Assembly: GCF_000425225.1 (NCBI RefSeq)
Contig: NZ_AULJ01000032.1
Location: 19,057 to 83,056, forward strand
Direction of reading: 5' to 3'
Origin: Pontibacillus marinus BH030004 = DSM 16465
GTDB lineage: Bacteria > Bacillota > Bacilli > Bacillales > BH030062
Length of the DNA: 64,000 nt
Of this stretch, positions 1 through 8,858 are shown piece after piece; position 1 is the stretch's first letter, and each line of letters begins with the position of its first letter. A model generated the notes under the pieces. That model was not told the origin of the DNA, ran no database searches, and saw only the letters and a list, made by a program, of their open reading frames with translations. Both the position numbers and the translations under genes were made by a program.

Positions 1-255
1 AACAATTTAGGCGCTTTTAACCCGACTCTGGCTGCCTTTGTTGATGATGATTACAAATCCATAGTTGCTTCTAAAATAACTTCAGAGGGTACATACGTCT
101 TTGATAGAGGGTTGGCTGAAAATAAATTCCCATTTGGCAATTATATCGTTACATATGACTTGAAAGATATGGAGATTATTTCTGAAGAATTAATAGTTAC
201 TAACCCTAAATATTTAGATAAATGGCGTCAATTTAAAGAAGTAACAAAAAAATAA
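1..255 (+). CDS. C-terminal fragment of an unidentified protein
   Basis: An open frame runs from base 1 to a TAA at 253-255 and gives 84 residues; the start lies left of the window. The fragment is hydrophilic with alternating beta-like stretches (FGNYIVTYDLKDMEII). It contains no membrane segment and no motif I recognise. The following gene starts 37 bases downstream on the same strand, so they could be co-transcribed. It may be the end of an extracellular or regulatory protein, but nothing visible settles this. Confidence 0.6.
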   Translation, partial: NNLGAFNPTLAAFVDDDYKSIVASKITSEGTYVFDRGLAENKFPFGNYIVTYDLKDMEIISEELIVTNPKYLDKWRQFKEVTKK

Positions 256-292
256 ATATCAGCTGGATGAAAATCGAAAAGGGGTGTTTCTA

Positions 293-880
293 ATGACAAA
301 TAGTAATATGAATCCTAAGGTTGATGAATTTTTAAGAAAAGCTGATCAATGGAAAGAAGAATTTGAAAAGTTGAGAAATATCATTCTCGACTGTGAGCTG
401 ACTGAAGAATATAAGTGGATGAAGCCTTGTTACACGTTTGACGGGAAAAATATCGTTTTAATACATGGATTTAAAGAATATTGTGCGCTTCTGTTTCACA
501 AAGGCGCCTTGTTAAAGGACTCTCAAGGGATTTTGATCCAACAAACTGAAAATGTACAGGCGGCACGTCAAATTAGGTTCACTAATGTCCAAGAAATAAA
601 CGATTTAGAACCCATCTTGAAAGACTATATTCGGGAAGCCATTGAAATTGAAAAAGCCGGATTGGAAGTAGAAAAGAAAACAGAATTCGAATTACCTGAA
701 GAACTTCAAAGTAAATTCAACGAAATGCCAGAATTGAAAACGGCTTTTGAAGGGTTGACGCCGGGGAGACAAAGAGCATACTTTCTTTATTTTTCTAAAG
801 CGAAAAAATCCAAAACACGAGTGTCTAGGATTGAAAAATATACACAACAAATCCTTAATGGTAAGGGGTTGAATGATTAA
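293..880 (+). CDS. YdeI/OmpD-associated (DUF1801) family protein
   Basis: This 195-residue cytoplasmic protein has the two parts seen in B. subtilis YdeI-type proteins. The first is an N-terminal DUF1801 (YjbR-like) fold, with the KWMKPCYTFDGKNIV and HKGALLKD motifs. The second is a basic C-terminal segment with TPGRQRAYFLYFSKAKKSKTR followed by RIEKYTQQILNGKGLND, typical of YdeI/OmpD-associated proteins. The family has been linked loosely to bacteriocin protection, but its biochemical role is unknown. I chose the ATG at 293 because AAAAGGGGTG (277-286) sits at the right distance; an upstream GTG at 284 overlaps that site. A strong terminator follows. Confidence 0.8.
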   Translation: MTNSNMNPKVDEFLRKADQWKEEFEKLRNIILDCELTEEYKWMKPCYTFDGKNIVLIHGFKEYCALLFHKGALLKDSQGILIQQTENVQAARQIRFTNVQEINDLEPILKDYIREAIEIEKAGLEVEKKTEFELPEELQSKFNEMPELKTAFEGLTPGRQRAYFLYFSKAKKSKTRVSRIEKYTQQILNGKGLND

Positions 881-904
881 GAATCGGACTATTTTCTAGA
901 TAAA

Positions 905-938
905 AGAAACGTCTAGGTTCCCAACCCCAGACGTTTCT
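905..938. terminator. Hairpin between convergent genes
   Basis: AGAAACGTCT (905-914) pairs perfectly with AGACGTTTCT (929-938). It lies between the YdeI-like gene and the 3' end of thrB. The T-run is weak on the plus strand (TCTGTGTG), so termination efficiency is uncertain. Confidence 0.65.
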
Positions 939-957
939 GTGTGTTCCTGTACATGCT

Positions 958-1929
958 TTACGCCATAAATGCTTGCGTGTTACATAAGTATTCTAAATCA
1001 TCACCAACATAAACCTGTACACCAAAATGGTCGACATTTAATGGGATGACATCGACGTCATGTGCCTCAGATTTTAAGAATTGCTCCATATACAATTGAG
1101 CTTTTTTTAGATTTGCCTTTTGGGGTACGAGTCCTAAGACAGTTGGTCCTGCACCACTAATCATGAAGCCTAAAGCTCCTATTTCATCTTGACTGTTCAT
1201 TAAACGATCAAATCCAGGAATCGAGTCTTGGCGGTAAGGTGTGTGGAGTTTATCAAAAAAGCCTGTCTTCAAGCCTTCTTCATCCCCCAACATGATAGAG
1301 GAAACCAATAAACCATACCGACTTAAATTAAAGATAACATCCTGCTTTTCGTAGGAGTCAGGTAACTTCTTTCGAGCGCTTGCTGTAGAAGAAGAGTAAG
1401 ATGGTATAGCCGCTAGCCATTTCCACTTGTTCGGGAAGGGGATATAGTTGTGCTGGACCTTCTTAGCCTCCCAGTCCATAGCACCTACAAATACACCACC
1501 AAATAAGGAAGCTCCCACATTATCGGGATGACCTTCTTTTTCTGCTGCCAGCCAAAGAAGATCATCTTTAGATAAAGCTCCTCCTAACCACTTATTTATA
1601 GCAACAAGTCCAGCTACAAAGGCTGAAGCGCTACTACCTAAACCACGAGTTGAAGGAATAGTTGATTTGACGATTACTTTTACATTTGGAATGTCCCTTT
1701 GAAGAAGTTCGCAAACTTTCTTCATAGCTTGGAAAATTAAGTTCTCTTCATTTGTGAAAGGGAAAGGAGTATGGTTTCCGTTCTCATCTATCCATTCAAA
1801 TTGAAGGTGATTATGTGAAGACATCTCAACTTCTGTGTACATATCTAAAGCAATGCCAATCGAATCGAAACCTGAACCTAAATTAGCTGTACTTGCAGGT
1901 GCCCTCACTTTAATTTTTTCATGAGACAT
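958..1929 (-). CDS. thrB: Homoserine kinase
   Basis: ThrB phosphorylates L-homoserine with ATP to O-phosphohomoserine, the substrate of threonine synthase next door. The 323-residue protein has the GHMP-kinase features in order: N-terminal KVRAPASTANLGSGFDSIG, the ATP-binding STRGLGSSASAFVAG loop, and the C-terminal MISGAGPTVLGL motif. The ATG at 1929 is preferred over the one at 1935. GAGGAG at the end of thrC is 8 bases from the first but only 2 from the second. It is the last gene of hom-thrC-thrB and follows the thrC stop by only a few bases, so translational coupling is likely. A hairpin lies downstream. Confidence 0.95.
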   Translation of the reverse strand: MSHEKIKVRAPASTANLGSGFDSIGIALDMYTEVEMSSHNHLQFEWIDENGNHTPFPFTNEENLIFQAMKKVCELLQRDIPNVKVIVKSTIPSTRGLGSSASAFVAGLVAINKWLGGALSKDDLLWLAAEKEGHPDNVGASLFGGVFVGAMDWEAKKVQHNYIPFPNKWKWLAAIPSYSSSTASARKKLPDSYEKQDVIFNLSRYGLLVSSIMLGDEEGLKTGFFDKLHTPYRQDSIPGFDRLMNSQDEIGALGFMISGAGPTVLGLVPQKANLKKAQLYMEQFLKSEAHDVDVIPLNVDHFGVQVYVGDDLEYLCNTQAFMA

Positions 1930-1934
1930 AATCA

Positions 1935-2993
1935 TTACTCCTCATTGCCAAATATATTTTGTACTAAGTCTGCTTCTGTGGCTGGTACTGGCTTCATTTC
2001 TTGTTGGATGTTTGACATGGCCGCGTCCGGATCTTTTAGGCCATTTCCTGTAAGAACTGTCACAATCGTTGACCCTTCAGGAATTTTGCCTTGCTTGGAT
2101 TGTTTAATTAACCCTGCAAGTGAAGAAGCTGAAGCGGGTTCGCAAAAGACTCCCTCTTTTTGAGCTAAGAGTTGATAAGCTTCGCGGATTTCATCATCAG
2201 ATACTTCATCAATAAGTCCTTGTGATTCATCCCTTGCTTGAATAGCTAGTTGCCAGCTTGCTGGGTTCCCAATGCGGATAGCGGTAGCAAAGGTATCAGG
2301 TTCTTCGTACACTTTATTATTTACGATGGCAGCTGCACCTTCTGCTTCAAATCCCCACATTTGAGGGGAGGTAGAACACAACTCATGATCTAGTGCTTCT
2401 TTAAATCCCTTCCAATAAGCAGAAATGTTTCCTGCATTTCCTACAGGTAGGGCAAGAACATCAGGCGCATGACCAAGCTGTTCAATGATTTCAAAAGAGG
2501 CTGATTTCTGTCCCTCAAGTCGGTAGGGATTGATTGAATTTACAATCTCTAAAGGATATTTTTCTCCTAATTGCCTTACGATCTCTAACGCTTGATCAAA
2601 ATTGCCTTCAACTGAAATGATTTTTGCCCCGTAATGGATCGCTTGAGCTAGTTTTCCTAGCGCTACATATCCATGAGGAATGACTACGAAACACTCCATT
2701 CCAGCTCGTGCTGCGTATGCTGCAGCAGAAGCAGATGTGTTACCTGTAGAGGCGCAGATGATTGCTTTAGCACCTTTTTCTTGTGCTTTTGCGACAGCCA
2801 TAGCCATGCCACGGTCTTTAAATGAGCCTGTAGGATTTAAACCTTCTACTTTCATGTAGACATGTGCGGATAATAGTTCTGATAGGGAATCCGCATAAAG
2901 TAGAGAGGTATTGCCTTCACCTAATGTGACTCGAGGTGTTTTTTCTGAGACGGGTAGATAGTTGCTATATCGTTCTATGATCCCTTTTGACAT
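1935..2993 (-). CDS. thrC: Threonine synthase
   Basis: This PLP enzyme converts O-phosphohomoserine to L-threonine. The 352-residue length equals the B. subtilis enzyme. The PLP lysine lies in [11 protein letters not shown], the phosphate-binding region is [19 protein letters not shown], and the C-terminal [10 protein letters not shown] motif is present. I chose the ATG at 2993: AAGGTGG within the end of hom lies 8 bases upstream, and the ATG begins one base after the hom TGA (2995-2997). A TTG at 3011 is in frame but lacks a ribosome site. It is the middle gene of the threonine operon. Confidence 0.95.
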   Translation of the reverse strand: MSKGIIERYSNYLPVSEKTPRVTLGEGNTSLLYADSLSELLSAHVYMKVEGLNPTGSFKDRGMAMAVAKAQEKGAKAIICASTGNTSASAAAYAARAGMECFVVIPHGYVALGKLAQAIHYGAKIISVEGNFDQALEIVRQLGEKYPLEIVNSINPYRLEGQKSASFEIIEQLGHAPDVLALPVGNAGNISAYWKGFKEALDHELCSTSPQMWGFEAEGAAAIVNNKVYEEPDTFATAIRIGNPASWQLAIQARDESQGLIDEVSDDEIREAYQLLAQKEGVFCEPASASSLAGLIKQSKQGKIPEGSTIVTVLTGNGLKDPDAAMSNIQQEMKPVPATEADLVQNIFGNEE

Positions 2994-2994
2994 G

Positions 2995-4323
2995 TCATTC
3001 GCCACCTTCAACTGCGTAACAGCTTGCTAGTTCTAACGTTGGATTGAGAGACTCGATTTTTCCTTTCCAATCTTCTAAAGCTAATAAGGATACTTCGTGC
3101 GTTACGATGACCACTTCAGCTTTTTCCTCACTATATGGTTTTTGTACCATGTTCGAAATGCTCATATTATTTTCTGCTAGGGAGTTTGCGATTGTTGCCA
3201 TTACACCAGGTTCGTCTTGAACAAGTAAACGAACATAATAGCTGTGTTTTCGGCGTTCTTTTGGTTTCATTTTCTTAACGTTGAATGGAGCAACATTGCC
3301 TTTGCCATTAACTCCTAGCTTGATGTTTTTAACCACTGTAACCAAGTCTGATGTAACCGCAGTGGCAGTAGGTAATTCACCTGCTCCTGGTCCATAAAAC
3401 ATCGTTTCACCAACTGATTCACCATGAACGTAAACCGCATTATTTACGCCATCTACATTGGCAAGAGGGTGAGATTTTTTAATAAAAGTAGGTTGAACAG
3501 ACAGCTCAACTTCTTCATTTTGTTTGTCTGCGATTCCTAATAATTTAAGTTCATATCCAAATTCTCTTCCGTATTGAACATCTTTTTGATCAATAGAAGA
3601 AATTCCTTGAACGTCAACTTCATCTAGAGAGAATTCTGTGTTGTATCCTAGAGTTCCTAAAATCGCAACTTTTCTAGCTGCATCCAAACCTTCAACGTCT
3701 GATGTTGGATCTGCCTCAGCATAGCCCAAGTCTTGTGCTTCTTTAAGACAAGTATCGTAATCTACACCTTCTTGAGCCATTTTCGAAAGCATATAGTTTG
3801 TTGTTCCATTTAAAATCCCTAACATTTTCGTGATTCGGTCGGATGAAAAGCCATCTCCTAAACCTCTTAAAATAGGGATTCCGCCTGCAACACTAGCTTC
3901 ATAGAATAAGTCACAATTTTGTTCACCTGCGAGGCTTAACAACTCACCGCCATGAAGGGCGATTAAATCTTTATTAGCAGTCACAACATGTTTTTTACTG
4001 TTTAACGCTTGCGTAATGTATTCACGTGCTTCTTCAACTCCACCCATGACTTCGACAATCATATCGATGTTTGGGTCTTGTAATACTTCATTTGGATCTG
4101 TTGTATATAGGTCTGGGTTGATTTCAATAGATCTTAATTTATTTGGTGAATTCACTAGAATTTTACTAATGGAGATTTGGCAACCTGTTTTATGTTGCAA
4201 ATCTTCTTGATAATCCTCAATCATTCGGTAAACACCAGTACCCACCGTTCCAAGTCCTAATAGGCCAATACGTATATGTTGCAATTCGCTTTGTTCATTC
4301 TGGTTTAATGCTTGCTGTTTCAT
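2995..4323 (-). CDS. hom: Homoserine dehydrogenase
   Basis: Hom reduces aspartate semialdehyde to homoserine, the branch point to threonine and methionine. The 442-residue protein shows the N-terminal Rossmann loop [15 protein letters not shown], then [12 protein letters not shown], the catalytic-domain signature [16 protein letters not shown] and [19 protein letters not shown]-terminal ACT domain ([20 protein letters not shown]) would allow feedback control by threonine. A good ribosome site (TTAGGAGAGG) precedes the ATG. It is the first gene of the hom-thrC-thrB operon. I saw no T-box or riboswitch in the 214 bases upstream. Confidence 0.95.
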   Translation of the reverse strand: MKQQALNQNEQSELQHIRIGLLGLGTVGTGVYRMIEDYQEDLQHKTGCQISISKILVNSPNKLRSIEINPDLYTTDPNEVLQDPNIDMIVEVMGGVEEAREYITQALNSKKHVVTANKDLIALHGGELLSLAGEQNCDLFYEASVAGGIPILRGLGDGFSSDRITKMLGILNGTTNYMLSKMAQEGVDYDTCLKEAQDLGYAEADPTSDVEGLDAARKVAILGTLGYNTEFSLDEVDVQGISSIDQKDVQYGREFGYELKLLGIADKQNEEVELSVQPTFIKKSHPLANVDGVNNAVYVHGESVGETMFYGPGAGELPTATAVTSDLVTVVKNIKLGVNGKGNVAPFNVKKMKPKERRKHSYYVRLLVQDEPGVMATIANSLAENNMSISNMVQKPYSEEKAEVVIVTHEVSLLALEDWKGKIESLNPTLELASCYAVEGGE

Positions 4324-4537
4324 TAAAATCCTCTCCTAACCTGACTATTAAATGTCTTTTTGGTGTGTACATATGTTTATTTATAGAGGACATTGTAGCA
4401 AGTAGCAGAGAAAGAATCAATGCTTTTTCAAAGATTTAAAAAAATTCTTATAATAAGGATTCATTTGTACCATTAGAATACAAAGCTTATGTGGAGTAAA
4501 ATATTAATAAACAACGAAGATAAGAGGAGAGAGAAGA

Positions 4538-5096
4538 ATGGAAAATATCCTAGTACTAAATGGGCATGAATACTATAAGCATTCAAGAGGCGAACTCAAT
4601 CAGACGATGTTTGATGCGATTGTAGAATTATTAGAACCACACTATAACGTGAAAACCACTGTTCTAAAGGACGGTTTTAATAAAGAGGAAGAGCAGGAGA
4701 AAATGTTATGGGCTGATGCAGTGATTCTATCAAACACCGATTTATAATTATAGTGTTCCAGCTGTCTTTAAAAAATATCTAGATCAAACTCATGAGCATG
4801 GAGTCTATTTTCGTGGGAAAACAAAAGAATATGGCATTGGAGGTGGATTGTTAGAAGGCAAGAAATATATGTTTTCAACCACTTGGAATGCTCCAGCAGA
4901 GGCGTTTAATGACCGTAATAAGTTTTTTGAAGGGCGTAATGTAGAGGATGTTTTGTTCCATCTACATCTAATCCATAAATATACCGGGATGGAAGGGTTG
5001 AAGACATTTTCATGTTTTGATGTTAAAAAGAACCCTGATATTGACTTTTATAAAAAAGATCTTAAGGATCATTTGGGTCGTTATTTTCAAGTTTAA
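4538..5096 (+). pseudogene. NAD(P)H oxidoreductase, MdaB/KefF-like, frameshifted
   Basis: Two adjacent frames together make one flavodoxin-fold quinone reductase of the NAD(P)H dehydrogenase (MdaB/modulator of drug activity) type. The N-terminal part (4538-4747) starts NILVLNGHEYYKHSRGELN and ends ADAVILSNTDL. The expected continuation QTPIYNYSVPAVFKKYLD is in another frame from about 4731, and the C-terminal part runs to the TAA at 5096. Around 4727-4733 the reading frame needs two extra bases (or one fewer) to join ILF to QTP. The gene has a good start and ribosome site (AAGAGGAGAG), so the disruption is recent, or it is a sequencing error. Confidence 0.8.
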
Positions 5097-5199
5097 GCTT
5101 GGGAGCCGACCTATTATTTTGCTATGTTTATGACTCGTTTTATGGCATAATAAGTAGTCATGATTATTTATTTAGCCCTTTTACAGAAAGGAAATAACG

Positions 5200-6321
5200 A
5201 TGGAACAAATTGAATGGAAGTCTTTTATACATGATGCTTGGGAGAAGTCAGGATTTGAAGAACCTACAGCAATTCAAACGAAAGTAAGTACACCAATCCT
5301 AAACGGGGAAGATGTTATTGCGAAATCTCCTACAGGAAGCGGCAAAACACTAGCTTATCTATTGCCATTACTGCAAAAAATCGACACGGAAAAGAAGCAT
5401 GTTCAAGTCGTGATTTTGGCCTCTTCACATGAATTAGTCATGCAAATTCATCAAGAGGTTCAAAAGTGGACGCAGGGAAGCGGTATTTCCAGCGCGACAT
5501 TAATCGGCGGTGCCAATATGAAACGCCAGATTGAAAAGCTCAAGAAAAAGCCAAATGTGGTTATTGGAACACCTGGGCGTGTATCTGAATTAATTAATCA
5601 GAAGAAATTAAAGATGCACGAGGTCCAAACCCTTGTTTTAGATGAAGGGGACCAGCTTTTAGTACCTGAGCATCGAAAAACGATTCACGGTATTGTCAAA
5701 AGCACATTAAATGATCGCCAACTTCTTTTGTTTTCAGCTACGCTCAGTGAAAACACTGAACAAGAAGCAAAGGAATTTATGAAAGAACCTGAAGTGATAA
5801 AAGTTTCAGAAGAAGAAATCAACAAGCCGGAAGTCGAGCATATCTATTTTGTATCTGAGGCTCGAGATAAAATCGATATCGTTAGGAAAATTGCAAGGCA
5901 TGGTGAAGTCAAGGCTCTTGCATTCCTAAAAGAAATTAGTCACCTGCAAGCTATGGCTGAGAAGCTTGAGTATAAAGGGCTTTCTGTTGGTGTATTGAAC
6001 AGTGATTCCAATAAACAAGACCGTGCAAATACACTTAAGGATTTCCGTAGTGGAAAACTACCTTTATTACTATCAACGGATGTGGCAGCCAGAGGGTTAG
6101 ATATTAGAGATTTAACCCACATCATTCATGTTGACCTTCCAGAAGATGTGAATCAATATATTCACCGTTCGGGAAGAACTGGGAGATTAGGGTCCACTTC
6201 AGGAACAGTTATATCAGTGGTTACTCCTAAGGAAGAGAAAACGTTGAAGAAGTTTAGTCGTGATCTAGGAATACCAGTAAGTAAAAAAGTGTTTTATAAA
6301 GGCGAAATAAAGGATGCATAA
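5200..6321 (+). CDS. DEAD-box-type RNA helicase, YfmL-like
   Basis: This 373-residue superfamily 2 RNA helicase has only the core. Visible motifs are the Q-motif region (GFEEPTAIQ), Walker A SPTGSGKT, motif Ia ASSHEL, TPGRV (Ib), motif II DEGD instead of DEAD, SAT (III), and TDVAARGLDIRDL and HRSGRTGR (V, VI). Length and the DEGD variant match B. subtilis YfmL, which acts in 50S ribosome assembly and cold growth; the function here is inferred from that. There is no C-terminal RNA-binding extension. The ribosome site GAAAGGAAAT precedes the ATG, and a strong terminator follows. Confidence 0.85.
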   Translation: MEQIEWKSFIHDAWEKSGFEEPTAIQTKVSTPILNGEDVIAKSPTGSGKTLAYLLPLLQKIDTEKKHVQVVILASSHELVMQIHQEVQKWTQGSGISSATLIGGANMKRQIEKLKKKPNVVIGTPGRVSELINQKKLKMHEVQTLVLDEGDQLLVPEHRKTIHGIVKSTLNDRQLLLFSATLSENTEQEAKEFMKEPEVIKVSEEEINKPEVEHIYFVSEARDKIDIVRKIARHGEVKALAFLKEISHLQAMAEKLEYKGLSVGVLNSDSNKQDRANTLKDFRSGKLPLLLSTDVAARGLDIRDLTHIIHVDLPEDVNQYIHRSGRTGRLGSTSGTVISVVTPKEEKTLKKFSRDLGIPVSKKVFYKGEIKDA

Positions 6322-6328
6322 TGAGTGA

Positions 6329-6356
6329 GGGGTACACTGAAGTGTACCCCTTTTTC
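6329..6356 (+). terminator. Terminator of the helicase gene
   Basis: GGGGTACACT (6329-6338) pairs with AGTGTACCCC (6341-6350), followed by TTTTT. It also lies at the end of the opposing 79-residue gene, so it may serve both. Confidence 0.9.
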
Positions 6357-6594
6357 AATTATTGGTTTTATAAAGAAATACTTTTTGGCACCGTTCATTG
6401 TCAAAGCAAACAATGCAAGGTTTTCGATCATAAGGGTAGTACTCCATTCGTAAAGGCACAATTTGTAACTGTGTTAAAAGTTGTTCATTTGATTGAACTT
6501 CTTCCAACTTAATAATCGTTTCAGGTTCATGTTCTTCTTGATGGTACCCTAGAACAGAATAATTTTCGTCCTCTAGAAACTGTAAAAGCTCCAA
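6355..6594 (-). CDS. Hypothetical acidic protein, 79 aa
   Basis: I do not recognise this small cytoplasmic protein. It begins MELLQFLEDENYSVLGYHQ, has an acidic middle, and ends with a CIVCFDNERC segment whose three cysteines could bind a metal. The gene is credible because AGGGGGC stands 5 bases before its ATG (minus strand) and it ends at the shared terminator. An overlapping plus-strand frame (6321-6512) has no ribosome site and is taken as a shadow. Confidence 0.6.
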   Translation of the reverse strand: MELLQFLEDENYSVLGYHQEEHEPETIIKLEEVQSNEQLLTQLQIVPLRMEYYPYDRKPCIVCFDNERCQKVFLYKTNN

Positions 6595-6897
6595 GATAAG
6601 CCCCCTAAGTTAGTCAAAATCACTCTTCTCATCCTTTGATGAATATGCCTATCCCCTTCATAAAAGACACCAATATTATTCACACTAAAGAGTCGCTACT
6701 TAACACTATACTCTTTATTATATCAGAAAAACATTAGTGCTTATTGGATATGTACCCTGTAACCCAATAATAAAACTGATACTGTATTAAATTAATGATT
6801 TTGAAATAATATTGTAAACCTTTATTAAACCGATTTATTGACGTGTTAAAGTAAATCTTTTAGAGTAATCTGAACAAAAACTAAGGAGGGTGAGCTC
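6595..6897. other. Intergenic region between divergent genes
   Basis: About 300 AT-rich bases separate the start of the minus-strand 79-residue gene from the flavoenzyme gene. Besides a promoter at 6838-6866, there is a short dyad (AAGAGT at about 6690 with ACTCTT at about 6710). I see no RNA gene or other coding sequence. Confidence 0.5.
6838..6866 (+). promoter_or_regulatory. SigA-type promoter of the sarcosine-oxidase-like gene
   Basis: TTGACG (6838-6843), a 17-base spacer, then TAGAGT (6861-6866). It lies 31 bases before the ATG at 6898. Confidence 0.55.
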
Positions 6898-8031
6898 ATG
6901 AAAGATGTATATGATGTTGTGATTGTTGGTGGCGGATCAATGGGGATGTCAGCAGCTTATCAAACAGCGAAGCAGGGATTGAGTACTTTAATTATTGATA
7001 AGGATGATCCCCCTCATGATCAAGGGAGCCATCACGGAAGTACTCGTGCGATTCGTCACGCTTATGGTGAGGGGAGTGCATATGTCCCTTTAGTCTTAAG
7101 AGCACAAGAATTATGGGAGCAGTTACAGAAAGAAAGTGGTAGAAAGGTATTTCAGCGTACAGGGGTTCTAGGAATAGGGGATAAGGATTCTGCTTTTGTG
7201 AAAGAGACAATTACTAGTGCTCAAACGTATAAGCTGGAACATGAAATACTTTCTTCTGAAGAAATATCGAATCGCTGGAGTGGACTTAAAGTTCCAGAAC
7301 ATTTTATAGGCTGTTTTGAACAGAAGTCTGGTGTACTTTTTAGTGAAGAGGCTATTCGTGCTTATCGTGAATTAGCTGAAAAACACGGAGCAAGATTGGT
7401 AAAGAATACGGAAGTTAACAAAATTGATGAAGACGGAGGTCAACCAATTAAAGTTCAAACTAGTTGTGGTGATTATTTTGGCAGGAAAGTCATTGTTACC
7501 ACAGGGGCTAACCTCACTCTCTCCATTGATTTGCCTATCCAACCAATTCGTAAAACATTTGCTTGGTATGAAGGGGATGAGACGCTTTTTGGTCATGAGA
7601 ATTTCCCAGCATTTTTTGTAGAGCAACATGAAAGTACGCATTATGGCATGCCAAGTCTTAATGGAGAAGGTGTGAAAATCGGTCGGCATGACGGTGGACA
7701 ACCTATTCATGGGAAAGAGGAGTTATTATCATTTGGCTCCTATAAACAAGATAAAGAGGAACTTCATTCTTTAGTAGATCAATTTTTCCCAAGCATAAAT
7801 AAGGATACAATCCAGGGCAAAGTGTGTACATATGCGAGAACTCCTGATGAAGATTTCATTATAGATCAACATCCTAGGAATAAGAACCTTATCATAGCGG
7901 GTGGTTTTTCTGGTCACGGGTTTAAGTTTAGTAGTGTGATTGGGGAAATATTGAGTGATCTGGTTGTTAAGGGGGAGAGTGAGTTTGATTTATCTATGTT
8001 TTCATTAGGTCGGTTTACTGAAGAAAATTAG
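6898..8031 (+). CDS. Monomeric sarcosine oxidase / N-methyl-amino-acid oxidase
   Basis: This flavoenzyme of the MSOX/MTOX family oxidises N-methyl amino acids such as sarcosine, giving formaldehyde and H2O2. The 377-residue protein starts with a dinucleotide-binding motif (VVIVGGGSMGMSAAY). It then has the family signature HGSTRAIRHAYGEG and a C-terminal GGFSGHGFKFSS. The cysteine at about residue 310, in GKVCTYARTPDEDF, matches the residue that covalently holds FAD in MSOX. A strong ribosome site (AAGGAGGGTGAG) precedes the ATG. Substrate choice among sarcosine, N-methyltryptophan and relatives cannot be read from the sequence. Confidence 0.87.
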   Translation: MKDVYDVVIVGGGSMGMSAAYQTAKQGLSTLIIDKDDPPHDQGSHHGSTRAIRHAYGEGSAYVPLVLRAQELWEQLQKESGRKVFQRTGVLGIGDKDSAFVKETITSAQTYKLEHEILSSEEISNRWSGLKVPEHFIGCFEQKSGVLFSEEAIRAYRELAEKHGARLVKNTEVNKIDEDGGQPIKVQTSCGDYFGRKVIVTTGANLTLSIDLPIQPIRKTFAWYEGDETLFGHENFPAFFVEQHESTHYGMPSLNGEGVKIGRHDGGQPIHGKEELLSFGSYKQDKEELHSLVDQFFPSINKDTIQGKVCTYARTPDEDFIIDQHPRNKNLIIAGGFSGHGFKFSSVIGEILSDLVVKGESEFDLSMFSLGRFTEEN

Positions 8032-8043
8032 AGAGGTGCTTAT

Positions 8044-8169
8044 GTGAAAAATTACCTAATTCTAGTTATGGTTCAAGTATGGAAGTCGTTTTATAAGTGG
8101 GGTGCACAGCATTTGGAGGTGTCTTTATTTACTAGAATTTTTGATATGGAAAAATATGATTTAATATGA
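8044..8169 (+). CDS. Possible 41-aa peptide
   Basis: A GTG-started frame encodes 41 residues, with a hydrophobic start (KNYLILVMVQVW) and a mixed tail. AGAGAGGTG just upstream could serve as a ribosome site. I recognise no family, and it may be chance. Confidence 0.25.
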   Translation: MKNYLILVMVQVWKSFYKWGAQHLEVSLFTRIFDMEKYDLI

Positions 8170-8227
8170 AAGATGTACTATATTTGAGTTAAAGGGAACA
8201 TATGTTCTGTTAAAAGCGAACAGTTTA

Positions 8228-8236
8228 TGATAATAT
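8228..8236 (+). promoter_or_regulatory. Extended -10 of the toxin promoter
   Basis: TGATAATAT is an extended -10 element about 65 bases before the toxin start. The leader then contains CCCTC (8275-8279) opposite GGGAGG (8287-8292). This hairpin could mask the ribosome site, as in other type I toxin messages. Confidence 0.5.
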
Positions 8237-8299
8237 CGTAAATAGATAACGTTCCATGTGAAGGTGGTCGGCTACCCTCTGAAGAAGGGAGGGGATGCC

Positions 8300-8413
8300 T
8301 TGAATGCGTATGAGGTCTTAATGGTACTGTTCACTTTTGGGCTTTTCATGGTCGCGACTTTAAGTTTCGTCGTGAAAATAGTATCTGAATTCTTGAAGAA
8401 TAATAAAAAGTAG
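8300..8413 (+). CDS. Putative holin-like toxin (TxpA family, type I TA)
   Basis: A TTG start at 8300 gives a 37-residue peptide: NAYEVLMVLFTFGLFMVATLSFVV, then KIVSEFLKNNKK. It has a short N-terminal head, one membrane helix and a basic tail. This is the pattern of the Hol_Tox/TxpA toxins that damage the Bacillus membrane. The ribosome site GGGAGGGG is 5 bases upstream. The downstream region has the conserved layout of these modules: a hairpin starting at the stop codon, then GGCCGATCCC...GGGAACG, then a strong terminator. An antisense RNA overlaps its 3' end. It is too short for standard gene callers. Confidence 0.8.
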   Translation: MNAYEVLMVLFTFGLFMVATLSFVVKIVSEFLKNNKK

Positions 8414-8536
8414 ACCTCCCTTCAACAGCAAATTGGACGGGCGAGGTCTACTTTCATATAGGCCGATCCCTAATGGGAACGTTTATCTAGTGACCGTAGT
8501 TGCAGCTACGGTCATTTTTTAATTTATGTTTTTATT
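8402..8536 (-). ncRNA. RatA-like antisense antitoxin RNA
   Basis: A minus-strand promoter at 8543-8572 points into the toxin 3' region. The transcript would run left from about 8536 and end at a minus-strand terminator. That terminator is a hairpin of GTAGACCTC and GAGGTCTAC (arms at 8410-8418 and 8443-8451), followed on the minus strand by TTTTTATTATT. The resulting ~130-nt RNA overlaps the toxin stop and whole 3' leader. This is the convergent geometry of txpA/RatA. Existence and ends are inferred from the signals, not measured. Confidence 0.65.
8491..8520 (+). terminator. Terminator of the toxin mRNA
   Basis: TGACCGTAG (8491-8499) pairs with CTACGGTCA (8506-8514), followed by six T. Confidence 0.9.
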
Positions 8537-8542
8537 ATCTTT

Positions 8543-8572
8543 ATATTACCACAGATGTTCGTTTTATCACAA
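8543..8572 (-). promoter_or_regulatory. Promoter of the antisense RNA
   Basis: On the minus strand TTGTGA (8572-8567) and TAATAT (8548-8543) are 18 bases apart. This would start the antitoxin RNA at about 8536. Confidence 0.55.
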
Positions 8573-8858
8573 TTAAAACTGTGGAGGGTTTGTTGGTGAG
8601 AACAGAGGTGTGATTTGAGATGGGGAATGGAGTAAAGAGCTCTGGTTTGGAAGGGGTTGGTGAAGAGGGGTGAATGTATTCCGAATGGAGCCCTTATTCG
8701 GAAAGGTTCTAGTCAAAACAGCAAATACTTTTCCGAAAACCCCCACTAGGTTAGCTGGTCAATATTTCTCCTATTTAAAAAAAGTTAACCAAAAACGTAA
8801 ACCTTTTTCCATAAGCGACGTCTATATAAATGAAACAATAAAACAGGAGGTCGTTTAT

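Noticed and set aside
4324..4537. T-box or riboswitch upstream of hom
   Set aside because: No T-box sequence, specifier-type stem or terminator was seen in the leader.
6321..6512. Plus-strand 63-codon frame
   Set aside because: It runs through the helicase terminator and overlaps a minus-strand gene with a good ribosome site.
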